38,037 bases of DNA from Cladosporium sp. IMV 00045 (taxonomy: Eukaryota > Ascomycota > Dothideomycetes > Cladosporiales > Cladosporiaceae): the NCBI GenBank assembly GCA_001931905.2, contig MSJI02000482.1, positions 1-38,037 on the forward strand. Direction: 5' to 3'. The number at the start of each line of letters is the position of its first letter. Within the stretch, counting starts at the first letter, position 1. The notes beneath the pieces were generated by a model. The model worked only from the letters and a program-made list of their open reading frames with translations, was not told the DNA's origin and did no database searches. Made by a program: the position numbers and the translations under genes. Of this stretch, positions 11,138 through 20,477 are shown piece by piece.

Positions 11138-11214
11138 TTGCATATTCTCCTGTTGGACCGCCCCTTTCGCTCTGCAACCAGAGACAAGACATGTGAGCTA
11201 TGGTATCTCTGCCA

Positions 11215-11222
11215 TTTATAAG
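11215..11222 (+). promoter_or_regulatory. TATA-like box (TTTATAAG) for orphan gene
   Basis: TTTATAAG follows the 74-bp repeat array and precedes a C/T-rich leader (TTTCTCTCCCATCCTCTCC, about 11252-11270) typical of fungal transcription starts. This supports a promoter for the gene starting at 11461. The site is inferred from sequence only. Confidence 0.45.
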
Positions 11223-11460
11223 GGCCTCTTGCGGGCCTCTCTTTGCTACTTTTCTCTCCCATCCTCTCCTATCCTCACGACTTGGAAGCAAGAGCAACAT
11301 CCTGCACTTGATCTTCTTACAACATCCTTCACCATCAATCAATCCCACCAACACCAAGCCAACCACAATAGCCACCATTTACCCAACTGACATTCAACTG
11401 GCTCCAGAGCCAGACGCCAACACCAAGGCACAATACAATCTCAACGAACGGACCTCGAGA

Positions 11461-12275
11461 ATGGCGCGTGCCATCCACATCTTCAATCCACACAAAATTG
11501 ACCAGCCAACCTGCCTTGGGAGAGGAGTTCCCTGCGGGCTCAGATGCCCAAACCAAATCGAGATGACCGTGCTGTTCACGGTATTGTCAGCCATGGTTGC
11601 CGCCACCGAGGACCCGTCACTTCGCTTAGAGACGATCGACAAGCTGGCTTTGGAGTGGGCGACGCAGTTGTCTTGTCGTCTTCACAAATCTCAGGAAGGT
11701 GTGAGGACGCCGTTTTGGATGGCTTTCAGCTCTATCGCAAGGCGACTCCGCCTGCCTCAGTGACTTCAGTGCCAACCGCGCACGGGGGAGCATCCGGCCC
11801 TCACGAGGGTGAGTCCTCGGCTCTGAAGCCCAAAGATGACCAAAGTGGATTGGAAGAAGAGGAGGTCGAGCTTCCTCACGCCAACGTCGACGAGCCGCTC
11901 GACCCATTCGGCCGACTCAAGAAGGCATTCGACGCCTACCCTGTCGAAGTGAGCGTCAACGGAGAGACAATTGAAAAGCTCTTGGAAGAAACCGGTATTC
12001 GCCGCAAGGACACTGCTCTTGCCCAGAGACTCCAAGCCAGGGCAGACCAATGTAAAGCCACATTGCGGCACGACTACGCGCTCATCAATGGAATCATCCA
12101 GCGCGTCGAGAGTGATTTTGAGGAAACCGAAATTCTCCTCGCATGCGTGCGGATCAAGCTGCAATGTCAACAGGAGAGGATTCCAATTCCTTGGCTAGTT
12201 TCCCACTGTCTCCTCGAAGAAGATCCATGGGCGCTTTTCCTACATCGTCCTCAAGGACCTTCCAAGCTTCGCTAA
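11461..12275 (+). CDS. Orphan two-exon hypothetical protein
   Basis: I do not recognise this protein. Proposed exons are 11461-11698 and 11761-12275, giving 250 aa. The 62-bp intron runs GTGTGA..CTCAG, and a second acceptor nine bases on (CTTCAG, 11769) also keeps frame. Splicing joins two long open frames: unspliced, the first frame stops at 11761-11763. The N-terminal part has three cysteines and a hydrophobic helix (MTVLFTVLSAMVAAT). The middle is acidic (SGLEEEEVELP). The C-terminal half is charged and helical, with TIEKLLEETGIRRKD and many Leu/Arg/Gln residues, perhaps a coiled coil. There is no signal peptide. Repeats flank it on both sides: 74-bp units upstream and a 114-bp duplication over its stop. 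It is probably lineage-specific. The start and the intron are unproven. Confidence 0.5.
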
Positions 12276-12435
12276 TGAAATTGATTTGAGCTCGAGGAAT
12301 TTCATGAGCTAATTCTCTGCCGTCCCCTCGAAAACGATCCTTCAGCTCTGTCCGAAATCATCATCAAGGGCATTCTGAAGCTTTCCTAATGGAAGTGATT
12401 CGAGCTCGCGAGATTTCGACTATTCAAGACAAGAC
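12208..12435. repeat. Degenerate 114-bp tandem duplication over the orphan gene's 3' end
   Basis: Unit 1 is 12208-12321 and unit 2 is 12322-12435. Matching blocks lie exactly 114 bp apart: CTCGAAGAAGATCC against CTCGAAAACGATCC, and AAGCTTCGCTAATGAAATTG against AAGCTTTCCTAATGGAAGTG, followed by GAGCTCG in both. 114 bp equals 38 codons, so the reading frame is kept, and the TAA stop is present at the same place in both units. Unit 1 encodes the C-terminus of the protein at 11461-12275; unit 2 lies downstream of its stop. Confidence 0.8.
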
Positions 12436-12472
12436 AGGAAACAAAGAAGGGGAACGGGCAAGGTTCTGAAAC

Positions 12473-12889
12473 TTGAAGGACGATGCAAGCAGCGGAGAGA
12501 ATGATCATGGCTACCTATTGAGTTTTCAAGAGAAGACCGAGAAACATGAGCAAAGCGAAAGCAGTCATAATGGTTGTGGACAAGGAGTCGGTGCAGGAGG
12601 AACGGACAGATTGGCCACGACAGACGTACTAGTTAGTGCTCAGGACATAGAAATTCTCCTTTGTACAATCGGAATTAATCGTCAAAATAAAACCATAATC
12701 TCCCGTTTTGGTCGCTCCGGAGTCACTACTTCCCCCTTACGTGTCATGATGCATTACATTTGCCATCATTGTCCGCGACGTCGAAGTGCCCTCGCCATGT
12801 GGCCGAACACCGGCAGAAGTCCTCTTAAAGTTCCTCTGATCGTCGAAAGCAACGGAATGCAATCACCACCAACGGAACTGGAACATTGA
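12473..12889 (+). pseudogene. Possible relic related to the orphan gene's middle
   Basis: This open frame has no ATG near its 5' end, so I do not call it a gene. Its residues DIEILLCTIGINRQNKTIISR (split here: DIEILLCTIG and INRQNKTIISR) line up with TIEKLLEETG and IRRKDTALAQR of the upstream orphan protein, sharing I-E, L-L, G-I and R at the same spacing, preceded by a V-S motif in both. This suggests a decayed partial duplicate. The similarity is short and was judged by eye; chance cannot be excluded. Confidence 0.3.
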
Positions 12890-12961
12890 CACAAACACTG
12901 TCTCTTCTACCTCACATCGACCAACATTCGACCAAGTCCACCATCCTGACCTCACTTCTCA

Positions 12962-13586
12962 ATGATCGTAGCACTTAGCACCCGCGTCAGTGAGACCGCC
13001 ATTTCACCAAAGACAAGTGAACCACAGTCAGTTCTCGAGTACCCGCAATTAGAAGAAAAGATGGAATTTACGCAACCAACATACCTTCCGCAGATTCCCG
13101 CGAGCAGGGTAAGACTCAAGAAAGCACTGCTCGATCAGTAATCTGGAAGGAGCCATAGCTAGCCAGCAAAGCGAGGGAAATTCCGTCAAGAGCGTCAACG
13201 ACCTCACTTCTTCCGATGAGATGATTCGATATCCGAGTCAACAGACCAGCGCGGCAGGAGCGATCTACACAGTTCATCGCCACCCGATCGAGAGCAGTAC
13301 TCGGAAACAGCTGTTTGCACAACCGCTGTCGGTGAGCATGTGCTCTCGCGCACGAACGAGGATTGCAAGGCAGGCGGGTGTTGCAGTCTTCTGCATGATG
13401 CCTGGAAGGGGTGCGCATACTCAAGGCACTGTATTCTGGATTGAAATAGGAATTGACTGTGACACATTACATGGGCCGTTCCTGATTCTCTTCAATTATT
13501 CCCAAGGTCGTACAGAGAGGGTGGAAGCATGCGTCGAAAACGACATCGTTGCGAATATCGAAGACGCAGGAATAAGACACACATAG
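12962..13586 (+). CDS. Tentative second orphan gene, two exons
   Basis: Not recognised. An ATG at 12962 follows a C/T/A-rich leader (about 12890-12960) of the kind seen before real genes here. Exon 1 (12962-13108, 49 codons) ends at GTAAGA. A 58-bp intron ending GCCAG (13166) joins in phase 0 to an open frame that runs to a TAG at 13584-13586, giving 188 aa. The N-terminal half is Ser/Thr/Gln/Glu-rich and hydrophilic. The C-terminal half is mixed, with no clear motif, signal peptide or membrane segment. A further GTGAGC donor at about 13330 could end the coding part earlier. The branch site is weak. Support comes from the leader, the donor and frame continuity only. Confidence 0.33.
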
Positions 13587-13741
13587 CGTGTTCTTTGCAT
13601 GACCGACTCTGCCGTATTATTATTCGGGTGAATTACGCATGGATCGCTCGAATTTTGGAATATACGAGAAAGAAGTGCGGTTGGGCAGATTATATTTCGA
13701 ACGATGGGGAAGATCATATTATTTCATGCTTCTTTTTCTTT

Positions 13742-13746
13742 TTCTT

Positions 13747-13776
<30 letters not shown>
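13742..13776. repeat. (TTC)n microsatellite
   Basis: About 11-12 uninterrupted TTC units, within a longer pyrimidine tract that runs from about 13730 to 13799 with a single A at 13777. On the opposite strand this is (GAA)n. Confidence 0.95.
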
Positions 13777-13779
<3 letters not shown>

Positions 13780-14427
13780 CTCCTTCTTCTCCTTCTTCTG
13801 CTATTGATGCTTCGAGAATTACTCTCGTTCACGGGAGAGAGAATAAGAAAAGGGAATGGGGATGGGGACGGAAATGACGAATGGCGACATGGAAATGAAA
13901 TGGTTCAAGACATTACATTCTTCGCTGGAGCAGCTCACTCCCATCTAACAGAATTTAACTCCAAAGGGAAATGTGAACAAGAGAGAGAGATAGAGAGAGG
14001 AATATGCGATCCCACGAGACAACAGAGAGGAGCGACAAATTGAGATGAACGAATCCAAAGGACGAAAGCAGAAAGGAAAAGCAGACTCAAAAGAAAAGTC
14101 GAAAGTCGAAATCGAAGTAACAAGTAATAGTAATAATCTTTCTTTCGAAAAAAGTCAAAGGTAGAAGAAGAAACAAGAAGGTCAAGGTTGAATAATAAGA
14201 AGTCTAAAACATCCATCCATCAGTCCACCAAAATTCAATAGTAATCCATAAACCACACCACCACACGTGCCCCAAGGAACATCGAATAATCTTCCAAGGC
14301 GTTTCATATACCCTTGAAGAAATGAAGAAGAATCATCTCTTGATCCGAAAAAGCCGTGGCCATCCTCTTCTCTTCCTTCCACCTTCTTCTTTTCTCTCTT
14401 TGTCGAAGAATAAGAAAACACACGTTC

Positions 14428-14466
14428 AGAAGAAGAAGAAGAAGAAGAAGAAGAAGAAGAAGAAAA
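14428..14466. repeat. (GAA)n microsatellite
   Basis: About 12 AGA/GAA units ending in AAAAG. It is in inverted orientation to the TTC tract about 650 bp upstream, so the two could pair within one strand. Confidence 0.95.
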
Positions 14467-14803
14467 GCGTACGAAAGGGCGTCACAGCCCGCATCCGCGT
14501 ACATAGAAACGCCGAAACAAATCAAGAAAAAACAAAAGATGCAAATTCGCCGCCATGGGCAATTGAACATTCGAGGTCCTCCCAAACTCCCCCTCGAATC
14601 AAAAAGTGAGATCGAACTCCCAAGTGTAGCTTGTAGCTAGTAGTATTGCCGGAAAAGACGCCTGAGATATTCTTCCAAAGCAAAAGGCCCCGGGACGCCA
14701 CGCAGGAAAAGTGTAAAACACAATAAAAAGATCTCCGTGGAAGGTGAATTGAAGGTCGGTCGGTCGGTCGGGATAATGGAAAATGAAAGAATCGAACAAG
14801 ATT

Positions 14804-16359
14804 CTAAGAGTGGAACAAATCCCAAGCCCTCTCGCAGAGCCGCAGGAATTCCTCCCTCTTCTCCGCGCTGCTCAAGTTGTGCCTCCAGTCATCCTCGCGG
14901 CTGCCGCTGCCGCCGTCGTCCCCTCTCACGGCGAAAGCGGCGCGCTTGGGTTCGGGACGGTTGAAAGCCGATGGCGGGCTGCCGTTGTCGCGCTCGTATT
15001 CGTCGCGGCCGCGTCGTCGGCCGGAGGTTGATGTTGTGCGGCCGAGATCGGGACGTGCGGTGGCCGGGGGAGGGTGGAAGTCGTGAGATGCACCGGGTGC
15101 GGCGTAGGCGTGGCGCAGTGCTGATCCTGCGCCTCCTGGAGGCATGGGTGAGGGAGGAGTGGGTGGTTGCACGCCACCGTAGTGGACGACTTTGGGTTTC
15201 AGGTCGTCGCGACCGTGGGTGAGGGATTGGACGGCTTCTTCGGCAGAGCGGAACTCGCGAGTCCGGCTGCTGATGGGTGCAGCGGATTGTTGGTGAGATG
15301 GTGGGAAGCCTGGAGATGGCACGGGAGGTGGCGCATTTGCGTGTGAGGGGCGGCCAGGGGAGTCGTTCTGAGGGTATCCACGAGGAGCATCGAGACGGTC
15401 GTTGGCGAAGACATCAGCGATTGGAGGAAGACGGTTGCTAGTCTGTGTTGCTGGAACGTGGTGGATGTGGCTGGTTTGGCTCAGGCCACTGGGTCCATGT
15501 TGCGCATGCCTTGTGTATGGATCTCCGGGACGCAAGCCGGTAAAAGTTTGGTGGAGGGGAGCAGATTGAATAACGCGGTCGTTGGCGAATTGTTCGGCGG
15601 ACGGTGCGTTGATGGACAGCCCAGGTGGTGGGCCTTTCCGCCGTGAAGTTGTTGGTGTTCTTGTCTGGACTCCAAAGAGAGTGGTATCTTGCGTTCTCGC
15701 GCCTCCCTCGGTGGTATCTTGTGAACTGCCAGGCTTCACGCCCTTCTGTCTAGCCTCGATTATCTGTCTCTGCTGGTCCCTCACGTCTAAGCTCCTCTGA
15801 AGCTGCTCTCTCATCGCGGGATCGTGTGTTTGAAAGCCTGGAGACAGGCAAGCAAGGCCGACATCTTGAATCGCAAGTCCTGCCGAGTCCCGTGCTGTCA
15901 AGGGCGCAGAAGGTCGTGCGGTTTGCGGTCCACGAGCGCCAGGTGTGCTGGAAGAAAGATCGAGTCTCTTAGGTCGAGGACGGGCAGACTGCATACTGGG
16001 CGACCCGGGTTCCTTCTTGACCTTGATCATTGGTGGAGCAGCTCCACCACGGTGTCTGCAAGAAGGGATGGATTAGTCGAGCATTCATTGACTTGATAGA
16101 CCCTCAGTAAAACATACGAGTTTGGCGAAACCTTGCCGCCAGTGGTTGAACGCTCGTTGGAGTTACTGCGCGCACCGTAGGAAGGCGGCGAAGCATTACT
16201 CCTCTGGCGCTTCGAGGCAGGTTCGTTGGCGGCGCTGGCGGGCGGCGAGACAGAGGAAACGGGTCGCGCAAGGGCTGAGAAATGACGCGGAGACGGGTGC
16301 CTGGCGGGCGCGAGGGAGGTGGAAGGGTTGGAGGTGTGGTTTGCGACGGCGGTGGTCAT
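14804..16359 (-). CDS. Conserved-looking proline-rich, probably nuclear protein of unknown function
   Basis: No family recognised. Exon 1 is 16359-16118 and exon 2 is 16055-14804, giving 497 aa. The 62-bp intron (GTATGT, branch GACTAATCC, acceptor TTGCAG) has clear signals, and the joined frame is open throughout. The protein is mostly disordered and rich in Pro, Ser, Arg and Gln. Features: basic clusters SKRQR (N-terminal) and RPRPKRL (about 108-114) that could be nuclear localisation signals; VKKEPGSP (93-100), a perfect match to the phosphorylation-dependent SUMO motif; a possible helix DPAMREQLQRSLDVRDQQRQ; REFRSAEEAVQSLTHGRDDL followed by KPKVVHYGG, which looks ordered; and a C-terminal helix EKREEFLRLCERAWDLFHS. 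The leader (about 16360-16700) is pyrimidine-rich on the coding strand. Conservation of the two C-terminal blocks is my impression and was not tested. Confidence 0.8.
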
Positions 16360-19300
16360 GGTGGAGGATGGCAGCAGGGCAGAGAGCGCGGGAGGCTCAC
16401 TCTCTCTCTACAGCGCCGTACAGATCAAGATCAGGTCGAGAACGGCAGAGAAGCGCCGGGCGCGAGCTTGCTGCTGCAAGTGGGAGACACGGCGCGAGCA
16501 AGGATCGGCGCAAGTCACAGTAGCAGACGACGCTAGCGACGGTTGACAGGCGCGCAGATGGGGCCGCGGGCAGGAATTTGGAGGTACGTCGTCGGTGGTG
16601 GTGGAGGAGTGGGAGGAGGGAGGAGGGAGAATAAGAGGGCGGGGAGAGAGAAGTAGGTATGGGATGGGTAGAGGAGATGAAGTCGACAAACAGCAACGGC
16701 GGAGGATTGGCAGATGCCTCTCTGGTGCAGGATGGGGGCAGCGGATTGTGTCGAAAGTGTTTGGTGGGAGGGGCGGGCTCATGGGGGCAGTGGGAGGATG
16801 AAACGCGCTGCGACGACGGCCAGACAGGGATATGGGCAACGCTCGCTAAACACGCCTCCACCTTGTCATATTGTCATCCGCAACCTTTTATTTTCCCATA
16901 CGAATGAGTGTTGCTAGACTGTCACGACTGCCCAAACTATCGATTGTCGTCGTCGCCACTACTAGTAGTACTCCTGTCCTTGGAGAAAGATGCCTCGAGC
17001 GCCGTCTGCGTTTCAGCGGCGTCGTCGGCTCTGCTCCCCTAGCCCGCAGCGAGATCCATCCTCCACCAGTCGGAACGCCTTCATAGGCTCTGATGGATAG
17101 TATACCAGCTACCAGCGTCTTGTTGAGCTCGCTACCGCCACCAGGCCCTAGAATGGCAGAGAGCTTGAAGAGTCCGCGGTAATCTACAGGTCGAGCGACG
17201 CACTGCGGCTGCATCACCAATAGACTAAAAATATTGGACATCCGGCCTCAGCTGCATTCGCGGGTGCAAGCGACGAGCAGGCGCAGGGCATGGGTGTTAC
17301 GCCGCATGTGGGATTTGATTAATTGTTATTGTATTGATTGACACCAGGCCTGGCTCGCCTGGGAACGCTGGAGAAATGGAGCTCGGAGGCAGCACCCAAC
17401 AACAATATCAAATCCTGCCTGCTCGCATGCATGCGTGAGGATGGATGGCATGCCACATTCGGCCAGGTCGCGGTCGTGACAAGTGATCCTATACAAGGAT
17501 TGCCGCCGGCTGGTGAAACGCAGGCGCTTCACACCATTGGGATTTCGCACACGCTCGAAGCGATGCCCGACCCATTCCTCGCCATCCTCCTCGCCAGGTG
17601 GATTAATCGAGCCAATGCTCCTCCTCGTCCTCCTCGTCCTACTCTCCCCATCACGTTCATCCTCCAATATATGGCCCGTCCGCTCAATCAATCGCCCTGC
17701 CCCTGCAATCAGCGATCCACTTTACCCTCGCTCATCGCTCACATCTTCATTTAATTTCCTACTCATCGACACGAAGCCGACGTTTGCTCCTCGGCACAAC
17801 AGCAACAAGAAAGAAGTCGTGTAAGCGATTTGTCCCACTCGTCGCTCTCATTCGTCTCACCACTTCGAACCGTCTACAGCCCAGAGGCCCAGCTCTGTCG
17901 AGTCCCTCGCCTGCTCCGGGCCAATCAATCCGCCGTGCGATGCAAGTCCAGGCAAGCTGAAACGGTAGTCAGCCCTTGTTCCGGTGCAGTGCACTATCGA
18001 AGCACCACATGCAACTAGTGGCAGATCAACCACTCACTCAAATCCAATCGCCCGGGAAGTGCCAGCCCTGCTTTCGTGTCTCGCAAGCCGGCGCGTTTCA
18101 TTCGCTCGACTCGTGGAGAATGGCGACATCGCGCATGGGCGCGTGTCTTTCCTCTTATAGACATCTGTCAGTAATGTCAATCGTTGGATTCTTGGAAACA
18201 TGGATTGATGCCTGAGGATCGGTCGATTGATCTTTCTCTGTTACACTCGTGAGATAAGGCTTATCAACTATCTAGGTCACCCTGTCGCTGCGTTCGTATC
18301 ACCCTGATACACGTTATATAACATTCGTCTGCACACCGCATGCACCAACCCTCTCGTCTTTCCTCCGCCTGACTCTTCCCACCCCGAAAGCGGCGGTTGC
18401 ACGAATCACCAATAAAACGCCTGCCTGCGTTTTCGTTCTCGTCTTCAATTTCAGGCCATCCAGGCCAGCCACCGGATGTCGGGAGTCGCCTAGCTGCTAG
18501 AAAATCACTACCTGTTTGCCACAAGCGATGCTAGCGATACATTCGAAAAAACAGGTTCCACGAATGGTCAAAAAGTTGCAGCTCTGGGCTCCAAGATACC
18601 GTTCAAGAATATTTATCCGCCTGTGGCATCATACCGGCCTTGACATTTGAAACCCATCGCGCGGCGCCTGGAGCCCCAGCTCTCTTGACTCTTGAAGTGG
18701 AGCCTTCGGTCTGTGACTGTCTTGGCGACATACATCATCCTACCTTGCAGCCTTGTCGAACACCACTTCAACCTGGACTTTCTCACGCCTTGTCCTTTGC
18801 CATCGCCGTAGGGCTGAGACTTTGCTACATCTCATGGCAAGAGCACAAAGCCATAATCGATCGATATTCGAGACGGCATCTGACCTCTATCGTCTTAACG
18901 CGCAATCTGCCTCTTGGCAGCCATTTGAAATTTTTGTCATTCAACGCCATAACCATCACGATCTTCATCGATGCTCGGAACTTTGTGCTCTTGGCACCAC
19001 CTGCGCCAGCAAAAATGTTTCGTAAACGCATTGCTCAAGAACCCGATGGGTCTCGCAGCGAATGCGCCAGAGAACAATGCGCAACGGTAGGATCGAAATG
19101 AAAAGCTTGGTGACGTGAGTTCACAGTGGAGAATAAGGGCAAGTTCTTAATCCAAGCCTTCCGCCTACGTGTATTGCTCCTCTCGGTGTGTTTATGACGT
19201 ACTGAGTTTACCCTTTGGCGATGCAGCGTTCTGTCTATACATTTCTATCATTATCCCTCCCCCCATCAGCATCACTGGGCCGATCCTGTACCTGACCCGA

Positions 19301-19397
19301 CTTGAGAAAACTTCCAAACCCTTACCGTCCCTCGCCACAACCTTCCTACATCCCCAGAAGAACTTACCTCACCAGCAAACAACCAAAACCCGCCACC
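16360..19397. other. 3-kb intergenic region without supportable genes
   Basis: The left part (to about 16860) is strongly purine-rich on the plus strand and is the likely promoter and leader of the minus-strand gene ending at 14804. In the rest I find only short or low-complexity frames. Those at 16888-17241 (-), 17326-17754 (both strands) and 18640-19101 (+) are the longest and show no family features. The last 200 bases form the leader of the amidotransferase gene. No tRNA or other RNA gene was recognised. Confidence 0.5.
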
Positions 19398-20228
19398 ATG
19401 ACCCGCGACACCGTCCGCATGCTCGTCCTCGAGACCGACGCCGCCCACCCGGAAACGCAAGAACGCCGCGGCAGCTTCGGCGAGGTCTTCGACCAACTCT
19501 TCAAAAAAGCTGGCGACGCCCACCACCCGCCCCTCGGCATCGAAACGGACATCCACTACGTCGTAGAAGACAGCACACACCCCGGCCACGTCCCCACCAT
19601 CGACGAGATCTCCCCGGACACGCGCGCCATCCTGATCACAGGCAGCATGTACGACGCGCACGGCTCGAACCCCTGGATCCTCAAGCTCATGGAACTCCTG
19701 CAACAGCTGTGGCAAACGCGGCCCGACATGCGCTTCTCCGGCGTCTGTTTCGGTCACCAGCTCCTATCTCGCATGCTCGGGGGGAAAGTCGAAGGCACGC
19801 ACACGGGCCGTTGGGAATTGGCGCACACGCCCATGAAACTCACGGATGTGGGCCAGCACCTCTTCCGCACGCGCGACGACACCATCCACTTGCACCAAAT
19901 GCACCAGGACCAAGTGACGAGCGTGCCTTCGCACGAGACGACGGCGCTGCTGGCGCCGGAGGATGAGATTCGCGTGTGGGCGAGTACGGAGCACACGCCT
20001 ATTCAGGGGATTTATTTGCGTGATCGCCTTTTCACTAGTCAGGGACATTTGGGCTTTGATGAGCAGATGGTTCATAGGCAGATCGAGGTGAGGCAGGAGA
20101 GCGGTGGGATTAAAGACGATAAGCATGCGCTTGAGGCGAAGGAGACGGCTGCGTTGATTCATGATGGCGTTACGGTTGCGGCGGCGATTTTGAGGTTCTT
20201 CCATGGTGAGGATCGGGATTTGAAGTAG
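19398..20228 (+). CDS. Class I glutamine amidotransferase-like protein
   Basis: Single exon, 276 aa, starting at the ATG in CCGCCACCATGACC; an open frame extends upstream but without an ATG. It has the class I (triad) glutamine amidotransferase fold of stand-alone GMP-synthase-like proteins: ILITGSMYDAHGSNPW (79-93), the nucleophile elbow SGVCFGHQLLSR with Cys117, an LHQMHQDQV segment (165-173), and HTPIQGIY leading to SQGHLGFDEQ with His217 (214-223). Such enzymes release ammonia from glutamine for transfer to a partner or bound substrate; the substrate here is unknown. The usual HPE triad motif reads HLG, so the Glu is absent at its normal place (see findings). It is convergent with COG1, 249 bp apart. 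It is probably cytosolic: no signal peptide is seen. Confidence 0.88.
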   Translation: MTRDTVRMLVLETDAAHPETQERRGSFGEVFDQLFKKAGDAHHPPLGIETDIHYVVEDSTHPGHVPTIDEISPDTRAILITGSMYDAHGSNPWILKLMELLQQLWQTRPDMRFSGVCFGHQLLSRMLGGKVEGTHTGRWELAHTPMKLTDVGQHLFRTRDDTIHLHQMHQDQVTSVPSHETTALLAPEDEIRVWASTEHTPIQGIYLRDRLFTSQGHLGFDEQMVHRQIEVRQESGGIKDDKHALEAKETAALIHDGVTVAAAILRFFHGEDRDLK

Positions 20229-20477
20229 ATTGCAATTTTTGGGTGGTCGATTGTTTTTACTTGTACGATGGAAAGCTTGGAAACTATACGTTAATGGAAC
20301 TTAACGATCACGATTAGCATATCATTATCAAAAATAGCAAACCAAATCAGGAAAAGAAAAGGTTCGAAAAAAATGGCATTCTAGATCTTCAACCTTGTCT
20401 TCATTGTAGAAAACCATCCCAACATTTCCCAACTTCCACCCCTTTCTTTCCACCTCTAACCATCCATGCCAAAGCCC
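20229..20477. terminator. Convergent 3' region, amidotransferase / COG1
   Basis: 249 bp between two facing stop codons. The middle is A/T-rich with ATATCATTATCAAAAATAGC near 20319-20338, suitable for polyadenylation of one or both genes. No open frame is present. Confidence 0.4.

Larger units (their letters stand above)
13587..14803. other. Purine/pyrimidine-rich intergenic region
   Basis: No supportable gene. The stretch contains a TTC microsatellite (13742-13776), a GAGAGAGAGATAGAGAGAGG tract (13979-13998) and a GAA microsatellite (14428-14466). Most of 13830-14460 is purine-rich on the plus strand. The right end should be the 3' UTR of the minus-strand gene at 14804. Long frames here are low-complexity translations of the repeats. 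Confidence 0.6.

Noticed and set aside
10607..11221. Plus-strand frames across the 74-bp repeats, giving repeated HVS/KQKDA-like peptides
   Set aside because: The 74-bp period shifts the frame in each copy, so the peptide resemblance is only the DNA repeat read in different frames.
13529..14640. Long frames rich in Phe/Leu or Lys/Arg
   Set aside because: They are translations of the TTC and GAA microsatellites and adjoining purine tracts.
16397..17241. Minus-strand frames of 117-154 codons upstream of the 16359 start
   Set aside because: Pro/Ser/His-rich low complexity, consistent with a pyrimidine-rich leader and promoter; no family features.
18640..19101. Plus-strand frame of 153 codons before the amidotransferase gene
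   Set aside because: Begins with TTG, has no recognised domain and no splice link to the downstream gene.
19302..19397. N-terminal extension of the amidotransferase by 32 codons
   Set aside because: The extension starts at TTG; the ATG at 19398 has an ideal CCGCCACC context and matches the family's N-terminus.
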